Positions 24,988 to 36,000 of a stretch of DNA of 64,000 bases are shown one piece after another. Made by a program: the position numbers and the translations under genes. The stretch's first letter is position 1. Every line of letters starts with the position of its first letter. This stretch comes from Rotaria socialis. Taxonomy: Eukaryota; Rotifera; Eurotatoria; Philodinida; Philodinidae. The DNA lies in NCBI GenBank assembly GCA_905331475.1, contig CAJNYU010004124.1, forward strand, positions 90,824 through 154,823, read 5' to 3'. The notes below the pieces were generated by a model. That model was given only the letters and a program-made list of their open reading frames with translations. It was not told the DNA's origin and did no database searches.

Positions 24988-25356
24988 TTAACGCCGTCGA
25001 CCAACAATTCCATGAGCATACAGTGCTTTTTGAAGTTCCAATGGAATTTTACGTTTGTTAAATGGCATTGAAGAACTTACGCCACGTCGTACACTAGGAC
25101 CCGGTATTGCTGGAATGTATTTCGGATGAAATATTACTGACCAAAGATCAGGTGCTGTCTGTTCATTGTCCATGGATTCGTCAGAAAAATTATATCTGTC
25201 CAATTGAAATCTTGGTTGACCATCAACATACAGTAATGAATGAGGCACATAGTCATTTCGTCTATAAATCCTATTAGCCAATGTTTTATGATTATTGGCT
25301 AAGATTACAAGTAAAATGAATAGAGCAAAAAATTGAAAATTAGCATTGGAGATCAT
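24988..25356 (-). CDS. Secreted precursor, candidate amidated neuropeptide (paralog A)
   Basis: A 122-residue product. The first ~27 residues are a signal peptide with a hydrophobic core (FQFFALFILLVILA). The C-terminus reads NKRKIPLELQKALYAHGIVGRRR and then stops (split here: KR, KIPLELQKALYAHGIV, G, RRR). This is the layout of a peptide hormone precursor: a dibasic KR site, a 16-residue peptide, a Gly amide donor, and a basic tail. The last ~14 codons match the gene at 42040-42399 while the rest of the two proteins differs, so the tail is the conserved product. I recognise no named neuropeptide family. The ATG at 25356 is used; an acceptor TTATAG lies just upstream, so a further 5' exon is possible. 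Confidence 0.7.
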   Translation of the reverse strand: MISNANFQFFALFILLVILANNHKTLANRIYRRNDYVPHSLLYVDGQPRFQLDRYNFSDESMDNEQTAPDLWSVIFHPKYIPAIPGPSVRRGVSSSMPFNKRKIPLELQKALYAHGIVGRRR

Positions 25357-28300
25357 CAGGAACTATAATAAGAAAACGAGAGAGACTATATAATAATAAA
25401 ATTCGTACAATACTTCTCCGGGGTTCCTCTTGAAAATAGGAATCAAAAAGTGTGATACGATTTAAAAAAAAACAATACTTTCATCACTAACTATTGTTGC
25501 AGTAATAAATATGCTGTCAAATATTACCTGAAATAAATGAAGATTGATATATCTGTTAAACGAAAAAGAAATGATGATGGTGATGAATGACTCTAGAAAT
25601 ATAGAAGATCAAAAACAAATATATAGAGATATGAAAACATTATGAATGTTAAAATAGCGGTTTTGTTGTGTAAAGACAATTCATCTTCATGTCAACTTTA
25701 CTAGATTATTCTGTCTGAAGCCTAAATGGAATCAAGTAGTTATTTTCATTTTCTTTTTAAATAGATCATGTTTTGGATTACCTCTCATGATATAAATTAG
25801 TTCGAGAACAGGAAGAGAAAAAGAACTATTATATGTGTACTAGAAGAAAATAGAAATGCCGCCTACCATCTACTCAACTAAGTTCTCTCTTTCATTGAAA
25901 CATGAATATGAAAAATCGGAAATAGACTTCTAAGCACATGCATATATATATATATAAATATATAAATATAGATACTAGAGAAATCAAAGCGGTATAGATA
26001 GATTCAAGTTTAACTGTTAATCCGTCTATTTGTAATTTTGTCTCTTTAATAATAAATGTTTTGAATCCATAGAAATCACAGTTTCCCTTTTAGTCATATA
26101 ATCAGTTACATCGATGCAAATGGTCATGTAAACCTTAATAAACAAACTATATCCCGCCAATGTATATGACAAGAATAAGAAAGCCATGGTTTGCCTACGA
26201 AAAATGAATAATTATGCAATTCCCTCTCTCTCACTCACTTTAACTATCAATTGATTTCTTACGATATTCAGTACTACTGTATGGCATAGATTGTCATGCA
26301 TATAAACATTATATACTGGTAGGAAAGGTGCATATTTTCTCGAAGTGCCCGAATATATTTCATGTAAAAGTAGGCTAAAACTATATGAACAATAATTTAT
26401 TTTCTGTTTCAGTATGCATGAGTTGTATTCATTTGTTTACTATTCCATTCGAATCCGAAGAAGAAAAACGATGTTCTATATAAACAACGAATGAATACAA
26501 AGTACTAAGCGTTCAGAAGTAGCATAGACATTACCTTGCTAATCCTCGAGAGATGCACGATGTCGACAGACGAACTAACATAATAACGATGGAACAATTG
26601 GCTTTTTCTCTTCGTATAAATAGATCGATAACGGAACAAATATTTTGTACATGCATTATGACGAATTCTTAACTGAATGGTTTTAAATACGAACTAATCA
26701 TTTATATAAAAAAATCATTCAAAAAATATGCTTAAATTATACAAATATTTATTATGCTTGAAAAAATATTCACTTATTTCTCTTATCTTAACGTTTCGTT
26801 TGAATGATAAACTAGTAAGGTCTTTTCTCTTCTTCAGTAAGTGAAGTTCATTCCATTACGGAATGCATAAAATAGGGGAAAAGTGAATAACTAAAGCTCA
26901 TGATGATTTTCAAAATGTTCGCGAAAACAAAGTTTGCTAATAGGACCTATTCTATTTTGAAATCGTTAAATTATACTTGTCTAACGACGTCTTTCAAATA
27001 TTAAATGAGTTCGCATAGTACCTAGTCAACGGAGAATTATTAAAAAATAACACCTTTCTTATTGATCACTTTCAGCTCGCAAATATCTACCCGTGTCAAG
27101 AAGATTTCGCTTTTTAATAAGCACACACACGCCCTTTTCTATTCATTATATATATATATACAAGTCATATAGAATTAGCTTTCACGCACGCAACCTAGCT
27201 GGATGCTGCTGCTCCTACATACAAGAAAACGCACGCATATTCAAATGTGTCAATCGATTTTGAGGGAAACTTTTATTTTGAAATCTAAGGCAACTAATTA
27301 CATATTATTTGTATTCTTCATAGCTCAATTATATGTAAAAAAAAAAAAAACTATTCATAACTTATTTATAATCATATTGGCAAACCATGTAAACTCATCG
27401 TTTTGCATATATAAATTTGATTTACGTACCAAAACATAAATATCTTTTGAAAACTGTAATGAGAATTGATCTTTTTTGCATTAACATCGATTGTATGAGT
27501 TTAAAAAGGGTTTTTCCAGACTGTTTTCATTTTTCGTGAGGCGAGCTGTAGAAGTCTGGTACAAAAATAACAGTCTCATATCAAAAAAAATTTCCAGCAA
27601 ATGAACGATTCATTCAAATTTTACTGCAATGTGCGGCAGGGATTCTATGGATTTTTTTTTCTTGTTTTTCACTGCCGCTCCGTGTAGTTTACGTCAAAAA
27701 TAGATGGATTCGATCGATTTCAAACTTCATTCTTCTATGAGAAAAACTTTGATTTTGTCAGTTATAAATCTTGATTCAAAAGTAAAAATCCGTTCAACTT
27801 TGTTGCATTAACAATAAAACTAAATAGCTGATCAATCGTTATTATTGTTCCGGTGTATTGACATGTAAGGGAAAAACAATGAACCTACGCAATATTGCCT
27901 TGAGCATCGATTAGTCGTCGGAAAACAATCGCTTATAATTTTATCTAAAATCCAAAAATTCTATGACGTTGATACGTCCTTTGCTTTATTCGACTATTTG
28001 GAAACTATTCTTATGAATCTGTATTTTTTTCTCATATTTAGTTCCTTCAATCTTTATTCTTTTATTCGATCCTACATGTATGCAAATATGAAGTAATTCA
28101 TATACTATAATGCGATATTATTAATGTATGATCTTTGGTTGTGTATATCAACACCAAGTCACAACTCACACATCTGTACTGTTAAAATATATTTGTTAGA
28201 CCGATAGAGGACGAATGGGGGTGGTGGTGTCGATATGGTTATTTTAACATTCTTGTCAGGTCGTCTTTCATGAGACGCAAAGATGTTAAATTATCCGAAT

Positions 28301-29844
28301 GATTTTGATAAATTTAAAATTTTGTTAAGGATTCGATCTTTCGATGGAAAATATGAGTATACTAAATGCAAAAAAACAACAATTCAATGTTATACGAGTT
28401 GTCATATTTGTCAACAAATGATTGTCACCTTGAATAAAACCTACAAGTTAGACTAATAATGAAGAGAATAGAATGAAATATTTGACTGTACCCGATCGCC
28501 TGACACGAAAATTTACTTTTGCTAAAGCTTCGATTGGAATTTTTGTTATAGAAAATTAACGAAAACTAGCGATGTGATGATTAATTTCTGTGGTATATTT
28601 GTTCATTTTACGGAAATTAAAAAAATCGCGTTATTTCTATTTGTAAAGTAAATATATTGAAGAAGAACGAAGAGTTGATGTTCTCATTGGAAAGCTAGCC
28701 GAAATCTTTTCTCTGATTTCCAGCTATTTTTAAAAAACTGTCTACTAAATTCGTTTCGTCGTTCGATAAAGGCATTATTTGTACATTAGAAAAATTGTAA
28801 TTTTGCTTTATTATGATAATTTTGAAAATCGATTCCTATGTGTACTTAAGTATAAACAATGGACTGAACTCTACTCTCTGTGCAACGTATATGATAGCAG
28901 TTATAGTCACCCAAGTAATTGATTTAGATACAGCACGATTCACATTTCCGTCATTTGTGTAGCTAAAAATAGAATGCATTCCCATTTTGAGCACTTTCAA
29001 TAAGATTCATCCAATTTTATCATTGTCGAGTATGAAAAAATAAATAAACCTAAAGTCTTTTGTAAGTACATAGGAGTGCAGATAAGAAAAAGAGAGAGAG
29101 AGAGAAAAAAAAGAGTAAACTTACGGATGTCCGCTAACGAAAAATAACAGAAAAACTGGTGCTATTTGTTATCTAAATGAGATACATGTTGAGTTTGTCG
29201 TGCATAGTGCTAAGTATGAATCAACTAAAACTCGATTTCATTCGTATACCGATGAATCATAACAACATTGATGATATGACAAGATCAATCGAATGATATA
29301 CTAAGAAAACTATCTGTAAAAGTTCTTAGTTAATATAGATCCATTCGCAAATTATCAGTTAACTCTCTATTGAATATTTATTCAGTTTGAAGCAATTCGA
29401 TCTGGTACTGCATCAGGTTTAAATCGTATCGCAAACGAATATTAATTCAAATCAGATAGACCATAGTAAACAAAAAAGAAAATTAGCTTTGACGTTAGCT
29501 GATTTTAATCGTAAAACAATTGATTTTAAATTTACAAATATTTGCCTGACACGCATAAAATGCACAACCACGATGTTTTAAGATAGTGTATGAGCGTACG
29601 CTTTAAATTAATTTATTAATACGTAAACGTTAAAAAAACGCTCACAGTTATAAAAGAAATTCGAATATTCATCGTGTCCTGATATAAGTGTATAACTAAG
29701 TCTTGGCTAAATGTATATTTATTAATTTCGAAAACGGAGGAAAACATAAGAGTTGAAAGGGACAAGTGTAGTCTTTATTTTGTTGATCAGATCGTGAATT
29801 AAGATGGCTAAAAAAAGAAAATGAGATATTTTTTAAATTATTAC
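25357..29844. other. Long intergenic region, no gene recognised
   Basis: About 4.5 kb of AT-rich sequence. I found no open frame with splice support on either strand. It holds short TA-rich microsatellites (about 25941-25960, 27150-27160), a poly(A) run near 27338, and a (GA)n stretch at about 29091-29104. Regulatory sequence for the flanking genes is likely but not readable. Confidence 0.5.
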
Positions 29845-30231
29845 TTATTGGAGAGCTCTTACTTTAAAATGCATAATAATATGAATTTCTCCATGGGATG
29901 ATAAACCTAAGTTAGCTGGTAATTTTACCCATTCATCAAATTTTCCATCGTCAAAAACATGTTTCAATTTTACTTTACAGTTGCCAATTGAATCTCGACC
30001 AACAACATCAGCATCATAAACATGAAAATGTATATCATCATCGTGTTTTTGAAGATTAAATGTAAAATGTTGATTCCATGTTGGATTATTCGAGTTCGAA
30101 ATTGTAGTTGTACGTTGCTTATATTTTTTATCTAAGTAAAGTTCAACATAGGCATCATTTTGACCTAAAGTATCCTCATCTTTAAGATGACGTCCTTCGG
30201 CAACAATCACTTCAAGTGTACCAGCTGGCAT
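29845..30231 (-). CDS. Single C2-domain protein (paralog 1)
   Basis: A 128-residue product consisting of one C2 domain. The start is set at MPAGTLEVIVAEG because both paralogs are conserved from this Met; upstream codons differ. Calcium-binding Asp residues are in place in loop 1 (HLKDEDTLGQNDAYVEL) and loop 3 (YDADVVGRDSIGN). Strand motifs TISNSNNPTWNQHFTFNL and GKFDEWVKL are typical. The C2 fold binds Ca2+ and then acidic phospholipids. There is no signal peptide, membrane segment or partner domain, so it is probably a cytosolic membrane-docking protein of unknown duty. A close duplicate lies at 33966-34352, and even the downstream flank is shared. Confidence 0.9.
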   Translation of the reverse strand: MPAGTLEVIVAEGRHLKDEDTLGQNDAYVELYLDKKYKQRTTTISNSNNPTWNQHFTFNLQKHDDDIHFHVYDADVVGRDSIGNCKVKLKHVFDDGKFDEWVKLPANLGLSSHGEIHIIMHFKVRALQ

Positions 30232-32774
30232 TGCGTATTTATGTTTGATTTCGACAAGCAACGAAGCAGAGTATGATAGTTCGTTCTCACTCGAGTTCGT
30301 GTATATATATATATGTATGCATGTATGTGCTTAACATAAATTAAAGAAAAAGCATCTACTTGAAAGGCTTTCTCATTATTTTCTATCGTCATGGATGCTT
30401 GTCAACTAAAGTAAACACAAAAGCTTATGTATGGCTGTACAGAGTGTCTCCTTTTCTTTTTCTTTCGTTTTATGACGGTAGAAACTAAAACATCAGAAGA
30501 AATCAGACGCATCGTCGCAAATACAACATTGCATTTAATGTTTGCTGTCGATCAAGATTCTAGAAATTTAAACAAGAGCTCGTTCGTGTCGCATCGTACG
30601 AACCGAAGTCTGGAATTCGCAGCCTCTTGCTATTATAAATTTATGGCATATTATTAGAGGCTTCTGAATAAATTATTCAAAACTGAAGACGAAATATACA
30701 TGATCAGATAAAAAATGTAAAAGTTATTTTGATAGCAGTCGATATGATTTGTCCAACAGCGCTATATTTTTCTACTATGATATTTATATTCAAAACAAAA
30801 TTACCTTTCTTTCTACGAGAAAGCTCTTAGTTTATTCGACAAACTGATGTTTTGATCTATGGCACACACTGATTGCTTCGTATAGCAAATTCTACAAGTG
30901 CACCATTCTCTATTTTGATGAATTTAAACTTATACATTTGAGTTCTGCACAAAAACAGACATTATCCAAATTCATGCTTCGTCTGTTTTCATTCAAATAC
31001 AAACACCATATGGATCGACATCTACAATGAGATCATTTCGCTGCTAAAAATGATAGCAGCAAATGTTTTCTAACTGAATATATGAATTTCTTTTTCAAGA
31101 TAAATACATCTTCTATCATTAACTTGCGATGATTATTTAACTAAAAGCTTTGGATAAATTAGGAGAGACAACATTTTGGCCGTTATCTGTTCATTATTAT
31201 CTGATAGATAATTCATTTCTGCTTGTAAACGATAACACATTAGAATTATTTGAAAATTGTAGAATGGTCTAGCTCATTAAATTTGTTACGAGTTCATACT
31301 TAATGAGAGCTAAATCATAACATAAATGATATAAAATTTACTTTGAAAAATTCTATCTAACCCTAATACTTCTTCACAAAGGTTTTTCATCGACAAATTT
31401 AGTTGTTTTATCATTTTTATATACAGATGATGGATCAAATCAGAGCCTAATAAAATAGGAAAACATTGTTATCTGCAAAATTGAGTTGTAATCATGGTTT
31501 TTGTTCATCGACTATACGTTGTACAGCATAGATGACATTCGATTTTTATTAATTAATTTGTCAGGCGCTTGTTAATTGAAATCAATAAATTATTGAAATA
31601 ATTCTAATCAATAGTCAATGTTCTTCTGTCAATATCTTCTAATATATTGCTAATGAAGGATTTTGAACTATTGATAGACAATGGAGAGAACTTCATATTT
31701 GTCTTTACGGGGCATAGCCAATAGAATAATTTTGACGATTATTTTTGGAAAAATAGATATCTCAAGCGAATATACTCACTTGAACTAAGTTTCTGATGAA
31801 GTAAGAATGAATTGAATCGATTTTCTTGTCATTTTGAAAATAAAATAAAGACGAAGTATAAAATTTTAACTTGCAAAATATTCCCGTTTCATTTTTATCG
31901 TTCAAATAGAAAAGTTTGTTCTTCATCAATAGGAACTTCTTAGAACAAAAATACAATTCCAACGAAAGAAGCAGATAGTATATTAAGACATATTTTCAAT
32001 TTTGCTCCTTTTATTAGAAGAATTTTGTTTCTATAAGCGCTATGTGAATATTGTTTGTATTCGTTGGATTTATCTGAAATGAATCTTTATGTATTCAGCT
32101 TGGTACTTGTAGCACAGAATAATCTAGTTGGAGACTACATGAATTGTAGTGAATTGTATTAATATTGGTCATTTCTATTTTCTAGTGACTAAAATTTTAT
32201 TTTTGTAGCAACAGTGGAATCTTTTTTATTGAAATGATACGCTGAAAAAAATATGAACCGTCTTCATATTACTAGGTATCACAATAGAAACTAGACTTTT
32301 TTCAAGTCAGCAATCATTTCTTCAACTAGTTATTTACATTTGAACTTTGCAGGAGATGAAAATCGGTTCGTTTCATCACGAACCTTTTGTAGGTGCGGTA
32401 TCAACGAGTCTAGATGATGTGTTTTGTTATTATGCATGTACATATCCTCGAAATCGCCGAAGTTTAGACGATTAATCGTGATTTTCACTTAACTACTCAC
32501 AATGAGTAATGCTATGCGAAATCACATCATATCATTCATCGTGTTCTCACGCTAAATTAATTAGTCGCTCTATCTGTCTTCATGCTCAAGCTATGTGACT
32601 TTGTTAGTCGCACTTTTTCTACAGGCTAGTTTTGTTACCTGTTGATTTTACTCTTTTTGTCGAACAGGAAATTTAAAGAAAATGGACTCGAGGAGGCCCG
32701 ATGATAAGCAGTCTGATGTTATTTACCTATTTCGTCAAAATTGTGTCGTTGTTTGATGATATACATGGCCTGTA
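30232..32774. other. Intergenic, no gene recognised
   Basis: AT-rich spacer between the C2 gene promoter side and the next inverted-repeat element. A 76-codon frame at 30427-30657 and a frame at 31762-31962 show no coding character. Confidence 0.5.
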
Positions 32775-33116
32775 CCCAGGTGAATGAATCCGACAACGGA
32801 TCTTATCGAAACCTATGGGATCCGATTCCCTGACAGAATCCAATAGGGTTCCTGGATACGGACCTATTGTCGGTTCCCACGGAAAAATCATTTTCTTAGT
32901 CACGATCAAATAAGCATTTTGAACCATCAGAGCGCAAGGGTGATTCGTTAGAGTTGGATTCCGTTAAAATCCAAGATCGGATCCGACTATAGGTTCGTGT
33001 CTAGAAATCCCATAAGATTTCGTTGGTTTTATTGAAACACATGGTATTCGGTATATTCACTGTCTGAACCTTATCGAAACCCGATAGGATCCTACTGTCG
33101 GAATGACTCTCCTGGG
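32775..33116. mobile_element. CCCAGG-ended inverted-repeat element, copy 2
   Basis: A 342-bp element beginning CCCAGGTGAATGAATCCGAC and ending, read inward from the right, CCCAGGAGAGTCATTCCGAC. TA flanks both sides (32773-32774, 33117-33118). Internal GATAGGATCC/GGATCCTATC-type words match copies 1 and 3. No coding capacity. Confidence 0.7.
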
Positions 33117-33512
33117 TACACACCTCAAAATTTTTCCATAGTACATAATGCTCATGTTTTTCATGCGCATATACTAAAAGAGAGATCACTAAAGTGGTGC
33201 GTGAAAATTATTTTTTGCCTAGAAACAAATCCATACGCTGTGAGTCAATTTTTCCTAATAGATTTTTTGATAGAAGACCACCATCCTCATAAATCACATC
33301 GATCATGAGTGTCGTCTTCTCATAATATCATATGCTAAAAATTTATCACACCACAGAATATGGGTGTTGGCATGTGAATGTTCATTTTATTTTAACACAC
33401 ACCCTTAAGTATTCATCCACAGTATATTGATATTTATAGTATACACTTAGTAAGCATATTTTGTGAAACACGATCTGAGAGGAGTGTTGAAGTATATAGG
33501 GTAAAAATCTGG
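33117..33512. other. Intergenic spacer
   Basis: Nothing recognised. Confidence 0.5.
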
Positions 33513-33760
33513 ACCCCCCCCCACAGACCGTTACAGAGAAATTAATTAATCAGCTAATTAATTAATTATTAATTAATTTCTCCGTAACAGTCTGTGATGA
33601 TCTGTAGCAACTCCATACATTATGATGCAGACCGTGACAGAAAAACTCCACAGATCACCACAGACCATGGCCGAAAGGCTCCATATACAATTACAGGCAG
33701 TGACAAAAAAGATGCAACGACTCACAGACCATGTTAGATGGGTTCCAGCACAGAAGTTTC
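33513..33760. repeat. Hairpin plus degenerate tandem repeat
   Basis: A C-run is followed by a near-perfect inverted repeat: CACAGACCGTTACAGAGAAA and its complement at 33572-33597, around an ATTAATTAATT-rich loop. After this come about four degenerate repeats of the motif CACAGACCRTGRCAGAAA...CTCCA at roughly 25-50 bp spacing. Probably a remnant of a repeat-containing element. Confidence 0.6.
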
Positions 33761-33965
33761 ACGTTTTAATCCCACAGGGATTGCGCTAACAGCTTTTTAT
33801 ATAAGGATTCAGAGAAGCAGAAATAATTATAGTATTTTATTTTATTCATGAATTGCACAAAAAGAAAAGAACAATATATACAAGTAAGAGTATGTGTTTT
33901 CTACATCGACTCGTTTGTGAATTAAGATGGCTAAAAATAAGATGAGATATTTTTTAAATTATTAC

Positions 33966-34352
33966 TTATTGGAGAGAGCTTACTCTGAAATTCATAACAA
34001 CATGAATTTCTCCATGAGATGACAGACCAAATTTAGCTGGTAATTTCACCCATTCATCAAATTTTCCATCATCAAAAACATGCTTCAGTTTGGTTTTACC
34101 ACTTCCGATCGCATCTCGACCAACAACATCAGCATCATAAACATCGAAATGAATGCTGTCATCTCCTTTTTGAAGATTGAATGTAAACCGTTCGTTCCAT
34201 ATTGGGTTATTTGAGTTCGAAATGGTTGTCGTCCGTTGCTTATATTTTTTGTCTAAATAGATTTCAACGTACGCATCATTTTGACCAACAAGATCTCGAT
34301 CTTTGAGATGACGTCCTTCAACAATAATCACTTCAAGGGTTCCAGCTGGCAT
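33966..34352 (-). CDS. Single C2-domain protein (paralog 2)
   Basis: A 128-residue product, same length as paralog 1 and alike over the whole domain. The start is at MPAGTLEVIIVEG. Acidic ligands are kept: loop 1 HLKDRDLVGQNDAYVEI and loop 3 YDADVVGRDAIGS. Differences are scattered (for example GNCKV versus GSGKT), so the pair is a tandem duplication, about 4 kb apart, that has since diverged. The shared downstream sequence ending ATTACTTATTGGAGAG shows the duplicated unit included 3' flank. Role as for paralog 1: Ca2+-dependent lipid binding by family knowledge, partner unknown. Confidence 0.9.
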   Translation of the reverse strand: MPAGTLEVIIVEGRHLKDRDLVGQNDAYVEIYLDKKYKQRTTTISNSNNPIWNERFTFNLQKGDDSIHFDVYDADVVGRDAIGSGKTKLKHVFDDGKFDEWVKLPAKFGLSSHGEIHVVMNFRVSSLQ

Positions 34353-35834
34353 TTTGTGTATGCAATTGAGTTTCAAAGATAAGCAATAAACAGTATGATG
34401 GTTTGTTTTCTTTTTTAACCTTATATTTATATATAAAAAAGGTAAAGAAAGAAATGGCGTCAGAACAGCTCACTCGTTCTTTTGTGTTCTCATTCACTCT
34501 TATCAACTGACGTCACCATCAAGGTTTGCGTATGATGATTCAGATTTTTCTTTCTCCATTTTTTTTGTTAATGATAGAAATACGTCAGAGATAAGAATAT
34601 TAATCATGGCAAATAGTGCGTAGTAGTGAATCAACTTTCTTTTGATTACGATGCCAAAAATTGAATAAAAAATAACATTAATAATTGCTTTGAATAATCG
34701 ATAGTGACTCATTTAACTTTTGACAAGATAAATAGCTGTTGCAGTTCATCCTACAGACAGCTAACCATGTAAATATAAAACTTATGCTGATTTTATCTTT
34801 TGAAAAACGATGAATTTTCTGATACATCTTGATTAGCTGATAACCTTTGAATTGTTCTATGCAACAATATAGAAAATAACTTTAGTTCTGCATAATTGTT
34901 TAGATAAACTACTATTATATCTTACAATTAGAATAGTAATGATCTATTTCATTAATATTTTGGTCAAGAAATAGACATGAAAAAATAGCAACTCTGTCAG
35001 ACATTAAAAATTTTCGGATGAAAATATTGCACGAAAGTAACGTTACGATAGATTTGACTTTATAAATAATTAAACTTTTGATCATGCATATTATTAAAAC
35101 TTCATCAAAATAAAAAAAAACTCAAAACAATTCCACATGTGGATTATTCTTTTACATGCTCAATGACTCATAAGTTTCTAACAACCTTGAGCTATTGTAC
35201 GCACTTAAATAGTGTTTAAAGCCGAAGTTCATTGTATAAACAAAATTTAATGTTTTATCATATGAAAAAACTCAACATTTCATTTATAAATTGATAATAT
35301 TCAGTGATGGAGAGATTGTCACAAATTGCACAATTGCTTGATAAAATCAACGTAGCTTACGCGTAAGAATATTTACAGTATCATTCACGTATGACAATGA
35401 CTGACTGCTTATTTGCAAGTATACTTTGAACGTGACAGTGAGACTTGCAAAAAATTTAATAGTCACTGATCCACGATATCATATATATTCAATTCCGATG
35501 AAAAGTCAATTGATAAGAAGGAATCAGCAATTGCGGATCTTTCATGGCACTGGGACAAAGTCGCGCAGTACATATTCGGTCTATGGCAACTTACACAATT
35601 TCGTAATATTCCTGCAGACTGTCTTGCTTATAGTGATATAATTAATTTATTATTAAGAAAATGTTTGTTCTCGTTCTTTTATTTGATTATAAAGAAAAAA
35701 GATGATTTTATTTGAAAAAAGGTCTTTAAGATTTTCAAACATATGAATGATTCTTCTTCTATTCTTCTATATATCTTCTCAGTGCATTAGTTCGATAGAT
35801 ATACGCGCAAATTTCCTCGTAGAAAACAACATAT
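34353..35834. other. Intergenic, no gene recognised
   Basis: Promoter side of C2 paralog 2 and the distal 3' flank of the deiodinase gene. Frames at 34503-34712 and 35426-35641 are not convincing. Confidence 0.5.
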
Positions 35835-35892
35835 GTGAATCAAACTGTGGACATTCACTGATGTGATTTCATCGCACAGCTATCATAAATTC
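35835..35892 (-). promoter_or_regulatory. Candidate SECIS element in deiodinase 3'UTR
   Basis: Read on the minus strand, about 115-160 nt after the deiodinase stop. The 5' core ATGAT (35886-35882) is followed by AGCTGTG, which pairs with CACAGTT. Directly after that comes the 3' core TGAT (35842-35839). Twelve nt after ATGAT an AAA falls in the predicted apical loop, the normal spacing for the conserved As of eukaryotic SECIS elements. The upper stem is imperfect, with a large bulge (AGTGAATGTC). A SECIS here would let the in-frame TGA at 36461-36463 be read as selenocysteine. Confidence 0.55.
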
Positions 35893-36000
35893 ATGTTGAA
35901 TTCCATTGATGAGGACTATCGAAGGTATGTATGAATAGAAATAAAGGAAGTATGAGAAAGAAGAAAACAGTCAATGAATGAGATACATATGAACGTATAT

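Noticed and set aside
30427..30657. 76-codon plus-strand frame upstream of the C2 gene
   Set aside because: Composition is mixed and there is no conserved motif or splice support; it sits in the C2 promoter region.
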